Positions 1 to 8,110 of a stretch of DNA of 39,783 bases are shown piece after piece; position 1 is the first letter of the stretch, and every line of letters starts with the position of its first letter. The stretch lies in the NCBI GenBank assembly GCA_008016945.1, contig SSGN01000185.1:1-39783 (forward strand). Direction: 5' to 3'. The stretch is from Flavobacteriales bacterium. Its GTDB lineage: Bacteria > Bacteroidota > Bacteroidia > Flavobacteriales > PHOS-HE28. A model generated the notes under the pieces. It had not been told where the DNA came from. It ran no database searches and worked only from the letters and a program-made list of their open reading frames with translations. A program made the position numbers and the translations under genes.

Positions 1-87
1 AGGTGTTCGAGGATCGCAGGGGGCTGAGGAATAGGGGAGAACGTGGCTCAACCGACATCCCCGGACGACCCTTTGGCACCGGATCAT

Positions 88-138
88 CTCCGAACGCAAC
101 AGGCTGCACCTCAACGGTGCAGCCTGTTGCGTTCGGAG
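88..138. terminator. Long perfect inverted repeat (hairpin)
   Basis: Positions 88-110 and 116-138 are perfectly complementary (23-bp arms) around a 5-nt loop (tcaac, 111-115). The hairpin begins 13 nt beyond the minus-strand stop codon at 151, so it probably ends or protects that transcript. Neither side carries a T-run, unlike the canonical terminators at 27765 and 37644. It could therefore be a bidirectional transcript-end structure, an RNase III-type processing site or an intergenic repeat rather than a simple Rho-independent terminator. Nothing recognisable lies in 1-87. Confidence 0.6.
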
Positions 139-150
139 GTATGGAGTTGC

Positions 151-1797
151 TTATCGCGTGGCCACTTTGGTCACGTTCTTTTTGTCGTACACGTACACGA
201 AGTTGCCGTCGGTGCTCATGGTGGTCACGGCGCCAGTGCGGGCCTTGAACTCCTTGAAGGTGCAATTGTCCAGATCGAAGCAGGCGATGTCGGCCTTGGC
301 GGTCTTGAGGATCATGCGGTCGCCCTCCACCTCTTCCAGGTCCGCCTTCTTGTACTTGCCACTGGCCACGGCCTCGCCGGTGTTCATGTTGAAGGTGCTC
401 ACCCCTTTGTCGCCCACCACCACGATCACGTCCTTGTAGGTCATGATCTGATCGGCGTTCCCAACACCACCCTTGGCCACGGGTACCACGAACTTCTCGG
501 CACCGGTCTTCACATCCATGCTGTAGAGTTCCTTGCCGCTGCACACCACGAACTGGTCGCCCACCACCACGGCGTTGGTGATGCCCTTGCGGAAGCGTTC
601 GCTATCCCAGGCCAGGCTGCCATCGGCGGTATTGAACGCCTGCACCCCGTTGGGCTTCACGTTCGGACGCCAAATGCGCCACTCTTCGGTGATCACGTAC
701 GAACCGTCCGGCTGGCGCTCCCGCTTGTAGATGTACGCCTGGCATTCCACGTTGCCACCGATCTGGAGCACCACACGGTCGCCCACCACGTACATGTTGG
801 GGATGGCTCGTGCCTCCTTGATCTCGGGGCTGGTCCACAGCAGTTTCCCGCTGTTACGGTCGTACTTCTTCACATACTGGCTCTTCTTGTTGCTCATGTC
901 CAGCACGTAGAGGTCGTCACCCACGATCACCGGATCGGCCACGGCGTGGTACACCCCGAATTTTTTCGCTCCGGCCGGGGCCCCCACGATCTTATCGGGG
1001 GTGTAGTCGAAAGCCGCGGTGTAGATGTTGGCACCGGTGTTCAAGTCATAGACCTGCATGCCGTTCATGCGCAGGAACACCTTGTCGCCCACCACATCCA
1101 GGTCGTACAGGAACTCCTTGCTGATCACCTTGCGTTCGGCACGGCCGATATAGGTGTTCTCCCACAGGATGTTGCCGTTGGCCAGGTCGATCTTCACGAT
1201 CTGGTTCTTGAACCCGGTGAACAGCGCGGCCAGGTTGCCGGGAACGAAGTTCACCATCACCAGTTTGCCGTCGGGGGTGGCCACATATTGCCCTGCCACA
1301 CCTTTGAACTTGTCGGTGCTCCAGAGCTCTTCGCCGGTCTTGGCCTTCACGAACACCAGGCGCTCCTTCAGCGAGATCGCGAAGCCGTCCTTCTCGGGGA
1401 TGTACACCACGTTCTCATCGGAGAGGTTCTGGTACTTGTCGGTGCTCCACAGCATCTTGCCGGTGGCCAGCTCCAGCACGGCGATCTGATCCTTGCCCAT
1501 CTTGCGGTCGAAGAGGAACACGGCATCGCTCTCCCAGAAGGGGATCAGCTCGTCCACCTTGCTGAGCTTAGGGGTAAGGTCCTTGTACCGGCCGGTCCAC
1601 TTGGTGGCACCGGTCTTGTTGTCGAACACGGTCATCTCCTTGTCGTCGGCGGAGTAGCTGTAGCCGCGCTCTTCGGTTCCCGTTCCGGTGTAGTCGAAAC
1701 GATGCTCCAGTTTAGTTTCCCAAACCGTGGACATTTCTTCCTGGGCGTAGAGTCCGATGGTCACGGACATCAGCAGGGGAGTGAGTATCTTCTTCAT
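151..1797 (-). CDS. Exported PQQ-type beta-propeller protein
   Basis: 548 residues. The N-terminus MKKILTPLLMSVTIGLYAQ is a signal peptide with likely cleavage after YAQ. The body carries repeated blade motifs of the PQQ-propeller type (TGKMLWSTDKY, TGEELWSTDKF, NGNILWENTYI, SGKLLWTSPEI, DGSLAWDSERF), in which a small turn is followed by a conserved Trp. Proteins with this fold act as periplasmic or surface scaffolds (BamB-like) or as quinoprotein enzymes. I see no dehydrogenase signature, so a scaffold or binding role is more likely. It is the last gene of a minus-strand cluster, 23 bp after the TonB-like gene at 1821, and is followed by the hairpin at 88-138. The substrate and exact role are unknown. 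Confidence 0.85.
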   Translation of the reverse strand: MKKILTPLLMSVTIGLYAQEEMSTVWETKLEHRFDYTGTGTEERGYSYSADDKEMTVFDNKTGATKWTGRYKDLTPKLSKVDELIPFWESDAVFLFDRKMGKDQIAVLELATGKMLWSTDKYQNLSDENVVYIPEKDGFAISLKERLVFVKAKTGEELWSTDKFKGVAGQYVATPDGKLVMVNFVPGNLAALFTGFKNQIVKIDLANGNILWENTYIGRAERKVISKEFLYDLDVVGDKVFLRMNGMQVYDLNTGANIYTAAFDYTPDKIVGAPAGAKKFGVYHAVADPVIVGDDLYVLDMSNKKSQYVKKYDRNSGKLLWTSPEIKEARAIPNMYVVGDRVVLQIGGNVECQAYIYKRERQPDGSYVITEEWRIWRPNVKPNGVQAFNTADGSLAWDSERFRKGITNAVVVGDQFVVCSGKELYSMDVKTGAEKFVVPVAKGGVGNADQIMTYKDVIVVVGDKGVSTFNMNTGEAVASGKYKKADLEEVEGDRMILKTAKADIACFDLDNCTFKEFKARTGAVTTMSTDGNFVYVYDKKNVTKVATR

Positions 1798-1820
1798 GGC
1801 AATGTGTTGGGTGGTTCGTT

Positions 1821-2198
1821 CTATCGCGGTATGGCGTTCAGGTCGAAGGTGTGCTCAATGCGGTACTGGCGGCCCTTGGGCATTTTGAAGGGCATCTGCG
1901 AAAGGTGGATCAGGTCCTTGAACCGGTTCTGGGACCGTATGTCATGGCTCTCTGCGCTGACCACGAATACACTGCTGATGTCTCCTTTTTCGCGGAAGCT
2001 CACCTGTAGTACATACCGTCCGATGAGGTTCTCCTTCACGATGGCCTCGTACAACTCCGACCCTGGCCGCAGCGAGGCATCGAGGGCTTCCGAGGCCCGG
2101 GCGAGGATCGTTTCCTTATCCTCGATCAGTTCCTTCTTCTGGGCATGGGCGCCGTAGGTGAAGGCGATTGCGAGTATCCATACGAAGAGGTATCTCAT
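1821..2198 (-). CDS. Small exported protein with TonB C-terminus-like fold
   Basis: 125 residues from the ATG at 2198, which overlaps the upstream gene's TGA as ATGA and starts a good signal peptide (MRYLFVWILAIAFTYGAHAQ). An in-frame ATG 15 bases further upstream would put DLRT before the signal sequence and is less likely. Residues 60-120 (GRYVLQVSFREKGDISSVFV, then HLSQMPFKMPKGRQYRIEHT and a final FDL) have the strand pattern of TonB C-terminal domains seen in many Bacteroidota envelope proteins. There is no membrane anchor and no proline-rich linker, so it is not a complete TonB. It sits between the duplicated propellers and the PQQ-type propeller. The role is not known, and the fold call is by pattern only. 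Confidence 0.6.
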   Translation of the reverse strand: MRYLFVWILAIAFTYGAHAQKKELIEDKETILARASEALDASLRPGSELYEAIVKENLIGRYVLQVSFREKGDISSVFVVSAESHDIRSQNRFKDLIHLSQMPFKMPKGRQYRIEHTFDLNAIPR

Positions 2199-3401
2199 GG
2201 TGCGTAGGTCCATTCGATCAGTTTGCTACCGAAGGTCATCAGCAGCCTCCCGCCGGGGTGGCTTCCGTCTCCACCACCTGCGAGGATCACGAAGCTTGTA
2301 CGTGCATCACTCCACTTCTCCTCGTTCTCCTTTTGGTGTAGGAAGAGTCGTTCATCGATCACGAATCTCCCAAGCATGGAGGACGACCCACGGTCGTAGA
2401 CATGTACTTCGAGCTTCCATCCCTTCTGGCTACCCATGGCGAACAAGAGGTTCTTCGGGTCGGCACAGAATGTCGGCTCATAGATCGCATGGCTGGGAAA
2501 TGAGGCACGGCCCATCACACCGGTAGTGGGGTCGGCCACGTCCACGTAGCTCAAGGACCGATCCGGGTTTGCGCTTTTGTGCGTGCCGGGCCGGGCGTGG
2601 ATCCAGAGTTCCTTCCCTCCAGGACTGTACTCCACGCGGAAGATCTTATCAAAGAGTTCGGTCACGGTGGCGACCGGTCGGCCTGTGGCAAGGTCGTACG
2701 AGACCACCACCTGACCGGCCTTTTGCGCCGCTTTGATCACCTTCTTGTCATTGCGAACCGAGGGGATCGAGGTCAATTCCTCCACGGTGGGCCGGTGCGC
2801 CACCGCTATACGGTCACCCTGGGGCGAGACCGCCATGGCGGTCCCTTTTCGACCCATTCCGGGCATCGATTCCTGCGTGCCGGTGAGAAGGTCCGTGGCG
2901 AGAACACCATCATCATTCACGCTATAGAGCGATCTTCCATCGGCCGACAAGGCACACGCATATGCACGCTGGTCCTTCACCAGCATCACCCCCGAATGGA
3001 GGTCCACCACGGCGAACCGGTGAGGTTGGGGGTCGTCGCTGGAATGCCCGAGGTACTCGATCTCTTCCAACAGCAACAGCTTCCCCTCCACATTGAAGGA
3101 AGCCCGCGATCCGGCCTTCCAATCGCCCACGTCGATGCTTCGTTGCAAGGTGAGACTCTGTGCATCGACCAGCAGCAGCGGATATGAACCTGTACCACTG
3201 ATCGCGATGGTTCGGCCATCTGGCGAGAGTTCCGCCCACGAATGGATGTGGTCTGCCGCAATGCCGACCGTAGCCGGATCGATCAAACGATACACCTGGT
3301 CCGTGCCTTGACCCATGGCGCATGGCAGAAAGGAGCCCGTGACACCGAACACCAACAGAATAAGTTCGATCCTTCTCATGGTGCGTAGGTCCATTCGATC
3401 A
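2193..3401 (-). repeat. 28-bp direct repeats at the junctions of the duplicated propeller genes
   Basis: Positions 2193-2220 and 3374-3401 are identical over 28 bp. Each copy encodes the C-terminus LIEWTYAP of one propeller, its TGA and the overlapping ATG plus first codon (Met-Arg) of the next gene. The two copies lie 1181 bp apart, one gene length, as expected if one propeller was duplicated together with its stop/start junction. They mark a likely recombination point. Confidence 0.75.
2195..3379 (-). CDS. WD40-like propeller protein, paralog 2 of tandem pair
   Basis: 394 residues from the ATG at 3379, which overlaps the stop of the upstream paralog (ATGA). The N-terminus MRRIELILLVFGVTGSFLPC continues to AMGQ, a signal peptide. 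Blade motifs such as AELSPDGRTIAISGTG and VSPQGDRIAVAHRPT identify a WD40/YVTN-like beta-propeller. It is clearly paralogous to the gene at 3376-4521: both contain IAVAHRPT-x-EEL, a following IPS motif, FDK-(I/V)-FR-(V/L)-EYSP and the same C-terminus LIEWTYAP. Its stop codon overlaps the start of the TonB-like gene (ATGA, 2195-2198), implying translational coupling. Likely periplasmic. The ligand is unknown. Confidence 0.8.
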   Translation of the reverse strand: MRRIELILLVFGVTGSFLPCAMGQGTDQVYRLIDPATVGIAADHIHSWAELSPDGRTIAISGTGSYPLLLVDAQSLTLQRSIDVGDWKAGSRASFNVEGKLLLLEEIEYLGHSSDDPQPHRFAVVDLHSGVMLVKDQRAYACALSADGRSLYSVNDDGVLATDLLTGTQESMPGMGRKGTAMAVSPQGDRIAVAHRPTVEELTSIPSVRNDKKVIKAAQKAGQVVVSYDLATGRPVATVTELFDKIFRVEYSPGGKELWIHARPGTHKSANPDRSLSYVDVADPTTGVMGRASFPSHAIYEPTFCADPKNLLFAMGSQKGWKLEVHVYDRGSSSMLGRFVIDERLFLHQKENEEKWSDARTSFVILAGGGDGSHPGGRLLMTFGSKLIEWTYAP

Positions 3402-4521
3402 AGCGGTTGCCGAACGTCATCAACATGCGCTTCCCATCGGGCAGGAAGATGAAGGACAGCCTTCCGTCGCTGGGGAACTCGGCCTTGGTGAACATCTTCT
3501 CGAAAAGCCGGTAGCTCAACACAAAGCGATCCTTCATCACACCGGAGGCCCTGTCGTAGAGGTGCACTTCCATGAATTTGCCGTTCTGGCTTCCGATGGC
3601 GAAGAGCTTGCCGTCCGGGCTAATGCGGAAATCGGGCTCGTACCTGGCCAACGACGGAAAGCTGGTGCGTTTCATGGTGTTCGTTGCGGCATCGGCCACG
3701 CTCACATAACACTGATCAGGGTTGGGGTTCCCGCCCTTCCGGGTATGAGGCTTTGCGTGTATCCACAGATCATGGCCATCGGGGCTGTACTCCAACCGGA
3801 ACACCTTGTCGAAGAGTTCGTCCAGGGTGGCGGTCGGCTTCAACGTGTGGCGGTCGTATATCGTTACCACCTGGCCCACCTTCATCGCCGCACGGATCGC
3901 ATCCTTCTGTTGGCGAAGGCTGGGTATCGCCTCCAGTTCCTCCTTGGTGGGGCGATGGGCCACGGCGATCTGCCGGCCATCGGCGCTCACCGCCACGGCG
4001 TTGCCGGTGCGGTCCAGCCCGGTGTTGCTGCGCTTGCCTGTGGCGATCTCAACCAGGTGAAGGCCATCCTTGTCCAGGGTCACCACGGTACGCTCGTCCG
4101 GTGTGATCGCGGCGGCATAGAGGTCTTCGAAGGTGGCCACGGCCTTCTTCGTGGCCCGATCGACCACCTCGTACTTGATCGGGCGGTCCTTGTTCGGTGC
4201 ATAGTCCAGGTAGAAGAGCTGCTGGAGCAACAGATACTTCCCGGTGGCACTGAAGCGGGCCCGCGAGCCTGCATACCAGTTGCCGATGTCCATTTCCTGT
4301 ACGTTGAGCTCATCATCCACCGCGAAGGACCGATAAGGGAAGCCTTGGGTGGAGGAAAGCCCGATGGTCTTGTTGTCGGGAGCCACATCCACCCAGCAGG
4401 TGAGGTACCCGCTCATGGTCTCTTGCTCGCCGATCCGAAGGATCCTGTACACCTGGCCATCCTCCTGACCGAACGCCGCCAAGGTCAGGAGACCCGCCAA
4501 GGCAGCGATGATCAACGCCAT
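3376..4521 (-). CDS. WD40-like propeller protein, paralog 1 of tandem pair
   Basis: 381 residues from the ATG at 4521, chosen because it begins a compact signal peptide (MALIIAALAGLLTLAAFGQ). An upstream ATG at 4584 would add 21 poorly hydrophobic residues. The mature part shows propeller blade motifs (VAPDNKTIGLSS, VSADGRQIAVAHRPT, ISPDGKLFAIGSQNG, FLPDGKRMLMTFG). It is the first gene of the four-gene minus-strand cluster and is followed with an ATGA overlap by its paralog at 2195. The last 28 bases of this gene and its junction are identical to the corresponding junction of the paralog, evidence of a tandem duplication. The function is unknown; exported propellers of this type usually bind proteins or glycans. 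Confidence 0.8.
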   Translation of the reverse strand: MALIIAALAGLLTLAAFGQEDGQVYRILRIGEQETMSGYLTCWVDVAPDNKTIGLSSTQGFPYRSFAVDDELNVQEMDIGNWYAGSRARFSATGKYLLLQQLFYLDYAPNKDRPIKYEVVDRATKKAVATFEDLYAAAITPDERTVVTLDKDGLHLVEIATGKRSNTGLDRTGNAVAVSADGRQIAVAHRPTKEELEAIPSLRQQKDAIRAAMKVGQVVTIYDRHTLKPTATLDELFDKVFRLEYSPDGHDLWIHAKPHTRKGGNPNPDQCYVSVADAATNTMKRTSFPSLARYEPDFRISPDGKLFAIGSQNGKFMEVHLYDRASGVMKDRFVLSYRLFEKMFTKAEFPSDGRLSFIFLPDGKRMLMTFGNRLIEWTYAP

Positions 4522-5212
4522 GAACGGGGCGCATCGGTCGTTCTTCACCGTGGTATGGAAGGGCACGTTCGTGGGGTTGGGCAAAACTGCCCCTTCCTAC
4601 GGAACAGACCACTCCGTAAGTTGCCGTGTTCCACTACGGTGGAAACCGTAAATCGGCAATTCGGAACGGAAAGCGCCGGCACCGCCCGTTCATCCGCGAG
4701 ACTCCATAGGGCAGAAGGCCGTCCATCCCATGGCCGCTGTCAAAAGGCGCCACGGTCACACTCGAGCGCGGCCCGCATTCCGGGATCCAAGGTGGCGATA
4801 CGGGGCCGACACCACACCAGGTATTTCACGGGTCGTTAGGAGATACCTGTTGCGGACCGGACCCAGCGGGACATCGCGGTAAAGACAGGAGGAGAGAAAG
4901 CGAACGGGGCGATCGGCATGGGATGTCCAAATGGCATGATCCAGCCGGCGGCGGAAAGAGGACCATGTTGGCACCATGGTATGGGTCATGCGCAGGGTTC
5001 ACCAACACGGATCGACCGGTTCACCACCTGACCTCCCAGCAGGCCCACTTGGTTGCTCCCTCCGGATCGTGCAAGCCCGAAGTAGCCGCATCCATATCCG
5101 GCCCCGCCTCCTGGAAACCACGCACGAGGGTACAGGGCAGGGGACCCTTCCAACAAATGGAGCAGGGGCCACCTGGACCGTCCTCCAGGATGCCACCATT
5201 CCGCGGCAACGC
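4522..5212. other. 691-bp intergenic region without a convincing gene
   Basis: This lies between mnmE (ends at 5213, minus) and the first propeller gene (starts at 4521, minus). The short reading frames here have no recognisable motifs. Three small inverted repeats are visible: 4635-4640/4645-4650 (tacggt/accgta, 4-nt loop), 4962-4967/4975-4980 (accatg/catggt), and 5172-5177/5184-5189 (cctgga/tccagg), the last 24 nt beyond the mnmE stop and possibly a weak terminator. The promoter of the propeller cluster should be near 4522-4650, but I could not identify a clear -7 box. Confidence 0.5.
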
Positions 5213-6565
5213 TCACTTCCCGATGCAGAATCTTCCGAAGATGCTCCCGAGCAGATCGTCCGGTGCGATCCGCCCGGTGATCTCGCCCAGGTGGTGCTGT
5301 GCACGGCGCAGGTCTATCGCCAGCAGTTCACCACTAACCCCTCCGCCAATGGCCGATTTGGCATCGAGCAGCGCGGCACGTGCCTTGGAGAGGGCATCCA
5401 CATGGCGTGCGTTGGTCACCACGATGTCCCCTGGACCGCTCTGGAGAGCACGCACATGGGCCAGGAACGCCTCCTTCAATGCCTCCACCCCTTCACCCGT
5501 TCGAGCAGAGATGCCGATGGTACCTTCTCGGATCATCACACCGGGCACGTCGCATTTATTGAACACCGGCAGAACGCGCGGCCCATCACCGATCCGCTGT
5601 TGAAGCAGGTGGGCCTCGGTCCGCAAAGCACCTTCGGACATACGGGAGGCATCGGCCAGCAACACCACCAGGCTCGCTTCCGAAGCCTTCTTGTAGCTGC
5701 GTTCGATCCCCAACTGCTCCACGGTGTCGGCGGTCTTCCGCAGGCCCGCGGTATCGATGAACCGGAAAAGCACACCACCCACGGTCAAGGTCTCCTCCAC
5801 GGTATCGCGTGTGGTTCCGGGGATATCGCTCACGATGGCCCGATCCTCCTGGAGCAAGGCATTCAGAAGGGTGCTCTTACCACTGTTCGGAGCACCCACG
5901 ATGGCCACGGGGATCCCTTGTTTGATGGCGTTCCCATATCGGAAACTATCGATCAACTCACCGCTCATGTCCGCCAGACGGTCCAATAGGGCCAGCAGCT
6001 CCACCCGTTGTGCGAACTCCACATCCTCCTCTCCGAAATCCAGTTCCAGTTCGATCAACGCGGCGAAATCGATCAGCTGTTGGCGCAGTTCCTCGATGCG
6101 CGCGCCGAACCCGCCGCGCAACTGTTGCAGTGCAAGGCGATGCTGGGCAGCGCTCTGGCTCGCGATCAGATCGGCCACGGCCTCGGCCTGGCTCAGGTCC
6201 AACTTACGGTTCAAGAAGGCCCGCTGCGTGAATTCGCCAGGGAGAGCGGTACGTGCGCCCGCGTCCAGCATGGCTTGAAGCACGCGCTGCTGGATGTATG
6301 TGGACCCGTGAACGCTCACCTCCACCACATCCTCTCCGGTATAGCTGTTCGGCCCCGGGAAGAAGGTGATCACGGCCTCATCGATCTGCCCATCGAGATC
6401 GATCACCGGAACGAAATAGGCGTGGCGGGCGAGTGGCTCCAAGGGCAGGGAGGGGGCCAGGCGCTCCACCACGGGATAGGCCTTGGGCCCGCTGAGGCGC
6501 AACAAGGCGATGGCTCCCACACCTGGGGCCGTACTCAGGGCAGCGATGGTATCCGAGGCCTGCAT
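5213..6565 (-). CDS. mnmE: tRNA modification GTPase MnmE
   Basis: 450 residues, the usual length. With MnmG it makes the 5-carboxymethylaminomethyl group on U34 of certain tRNAs, using a folate one-carbon unit and GTP hydrolysis in the cytoplasm. The N-terminal folate-binding domain starts with DTIAALSTAPGVGAIALLRL. The inserted G domain has the P-loop GAPNSGKS (about 224-231), the switch motif DIPGTTRDT, DTAG (271-274) and NKCD (336-339). The C-terminus is the diagnostic FCIGK, whose Cys is conserved in the family. The ATG at 6565 is preferred over a TTG one codon upstream. It is divergent from the NADH dehydrogenase at 6654, with a candidate -7 box at 6591-6598. Confidence 0.97.
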   Translation of the reverse strand: MQASDTIAALSTAPGVGAIALLRLSGPKAYPVVERLAPSLPLEPLARHAYFVPVIDLDGQIDEAVITFFPGPNSYTGEDVVEVSVHGSTYIQQRVLQAMLDAGARTALPGEFTQRAFLNRKLDLSQAEAVADLIASQSAAQHRLALQQLRGGFGARIEELRQQLIDFAALIELELDFGEEDVEFAQRVELLALLDRLADMSGELIDSFRYGNAIKQGIPVAIVGAPNSGKSTLLNALLQEDRAIVSDIPGTTRDTVEETLTVGGVLFRFIDTAGLRKTADTVEQLGIERSYKKASEASLVVLLADASRMSEGALRTEAHLLQQRIGDGPRVLPVFNKCDVPGVMIREGTIGISARTGEGVEALKEAFLAHVRALQSGPGDIVVTNARHVDALSKARAALLDAKSAIGGGVSGELLAIDLRRAQHHLGEITGRIAPDDLLGSIFGRFCIGK

Positions 6566-6590
6566 CAAGCGTTCAGTCGTTCAATGGCCA

Positions 6591-6598
6591 CAAATATG
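6591..6598 (-). promoter_or_regulatory. Candidate -7 box for mnmE
   Basis: Minus strand reads CATATTTG, one mismatch to the Bacteroidota consensus TAnnTTTG, 25 nt upstream of the mnmE ATG. No clear TTG -33 element is seen. It lies back-to-back with the candidate ndh box at 6622-6629. Confidence 0.3.
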
Positions 6599-6621
6599 GA
6601 TGGAACGGGCACAAAGATCCG

Positions 6622-6629
6622 GAACTTTG
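6622..6629 (+). promoter_or_regulatory. Candidate -7 box for the NADH dehydrogenase gene
   Basis: GAACTTTG has one mismatch to TAnnTTTG and is followed by the C-rich stretch CGCCCCC that also follows several other boxes in this window. It is 24 nt upstream of the ATG at 6654. No clear -33 TTG. Confidence 0.4.
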
Positions 6630-6653
6630 CGCCCCCGGCCTAAGGAAACTGGA

Positions 6654-7958
6654 ATGAGCAAGGTTAAACAACGGTATGACCGATTGCCTTATCCCACGGT
6701 GGTGGTGATCGGTGGTGGATTCGCCGGCCTGGAAGTGATCCGCGGCCTCGACGGCAAGCCCTTCAAAGTACTGCTGCTGGACAAGCAGAACCATCACTGC
6801 TTCCAGCCTCTATTGTACCAAGTGGCCACGGCCAGCCTCAGCGCCGACAGCATCGCCCATCCGTTCCGCCGCACCGTGGCCCCCATGGACAACGTGGCGT
6901 TCCGCATGTGCACCGTGCAGCGCGTGGACCCAGCAGCCAAGTTGGTCCACACCGACCGGGGCAGCTTCGGTTACGACAAGCTGATCATCGCCACGGGGAG
7001 CACCACCAACTTCTTCAACAATGCGCGCATGGAACAGGAAGCCATGCAGCTGAAGAGCATTTCACAGGCACTGGACATCCGGAGCGACTTCCTCCAGGAC
7101 TTCGAGTCGGCCTTGTACGCACAGGACGAAGCTGGTCAGCGCCGGTACCTCAACTTCATCATCGTAGGAGCGGGCCCCACCGGAGTGGAAATGGCGGGCG
7201 CATTGGCCGAGATCCGCCGCACCGTGCTCAAACGCGAATACCGCGAACTGGAGAGCGAACGGATGCAGATCTGGTTGGTCGATGGCAACGACCGTGTGTT
7301 GAACAGTTTCAGCGAAGCGAGCAGCGCCCAGGCGCTGCGCTACCTGAAGGACATGGGCGTGCATGTGAAGCTCAACGCCCGGGTGGTCTCCTACGACGGT
7401 GAGCAGGTGGTGTTCATGGATGGCACCACCATGGAGGCGAACACCCTGCTCTGGGCAGCTGGTGTCAAGGGGGCGCTGATCCCCGGCCTGGAGGCCGCGG
7501 AAGTACCCAAGGCCAACCGGTATCGTGTGGACCGTACCAATCGCCTCGAAGGGTTCCCCGACATCCATGTCCTCGGCGACGTAGCACTGATGAGCGAAGA
7601 AGGGCGGTGGGAGCGAGGACATCCGCAAGTGGCGCCGGCAGCGGTGCAGCAAGCCAAGCTTTTGGTGCGGAACCTGCTCCGGGAGGCCGAAGGCAAGGCA
7701 CTGCTCCCCTTCGCCTACCGCGATAAGGGAAGCATGGCCACGATCGGTCGTTACAAAGCGGTAGTGGACGTGGGCCGGCTCCATTTCGGCGGGCTCATCG
7801 CTTGGCTCGGTTGGATGTTCGTACACCTGATGTCGTTGGTGGGCTATCGGAACCGTCTCCAGGTCCTGTTCAACTGGGCATGGAAGTACATGAGCTGGAA
7901 GAACACGATCCGCCTGATCATTAGGCCATACGTACGAAAGGCCACACCGGTGGAATGA
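6654..7958 (+). CDS. ndh: Type II NADH dehydrogenase (NAD(P)/FAD oxidoreductase)
   Basis: 434 residues. Single-subunit membrane-associated flavoprotein that passes electrons from NADH to quinone without pumping protons. Residues 15-27 carry the FAD Rossmann motif (VVVIGGGFAGLE). A second dinucleotide motif for NADH (VGAGPTGVEMAG) lies near residue 173. The C-terminal FAD contact HVLGDVAL lies near 305. The last 70 residues (GGLIAWLGWMFVHLMSLVGY and onward) form the hydrophobic or amphipathic membrane anchor typical of this family. The start MSKVKQRYDR follows AAGGAA and a candidate -7 box; longer frames upstream overlap mnmE and are discarded. The next gene, argS, begins 153 bp downstream with its own box. 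Confidence 0.92.
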   Translation: MSKVKQRYDRLPYPTVVVIGGGFAGLEVIRGLDGKPFKVLLLDKQNHHCFQPLLYQVATASLSADSIAHPFRRTVAPMDNVAFRMCTVQRVDPAAKLVHTDRGSFGYDKLIIATGSTTNFFNNARMEQEAMQLKSISQALDIRSDFLQDFESALYAQDEAGQRRYLNFIIVGAGPTGVEMAGALAEIRRTVLKREYRELESERMQIWLVDGNDRVLNSFSEASSAQALRYLKDMGVHVKLNARVVSYDGEQVVFMDGTTMEANTLLWAAGVKGALIPGLEAAEVPKANRYRVDRTNRLEGFPDIHVLGDVALMSEEGRWERGHPQVAPAAVQQAKLLVRNLLREAEGKALLPFAYRDKGSMATIGRYKAVVDVGRLHFGGLIAWLGWMFVHLMSLVGYRNRLQVLFNWAWKYMSWKNTIRLIIRPYVRKATPVE

Positions 7959-8095
7959 TCATGCGTCCGCTGATTCATGGATCATGAGGGCCATCCATGG
8001 GTGCAGCGGCACACCTTGCTCATCCAAGCTTAACGCGGTACGCCTCGGATGGCCTCTGGCCGGTCCTTCCCACCACGGCATACCCACCGCCCCGT

Positions 8096-8103
8096 TACCT
8101 TCG
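8096..8103 (+). promoter_or_regulatory. Candidate -7 box for argS, possibly leaderless
   Basis: TACCTTCG matches TAnnTTTG except for one C and is followed by CCGC. The argS ATG at 8111 is only 7 nt beyond the box. If transcription starts 4-6 nt after the box, as is usual for this motif, the 5' leader would be nearly absent. No -33 TTG is obvious. Confidence 0.45.
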
Positions 8104-8110
8104 CCGCACC

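Noticed and set aside
43..2157. 704-codon plus-strand open frame
   Set aside because: Antisense to the PQQ-type propeller and TonB-like genes; His/Val/Leu-rich composition without motifs, whereas the minus-strand genes have signal peptides and clear blade motifs.
4986..5216. 76-codon minus-strand frame after mnmE
   Set aside because: Overlaps the mnmE 3' end in another frame and is Gly/Trp-rich without similarity to anything I recognise.
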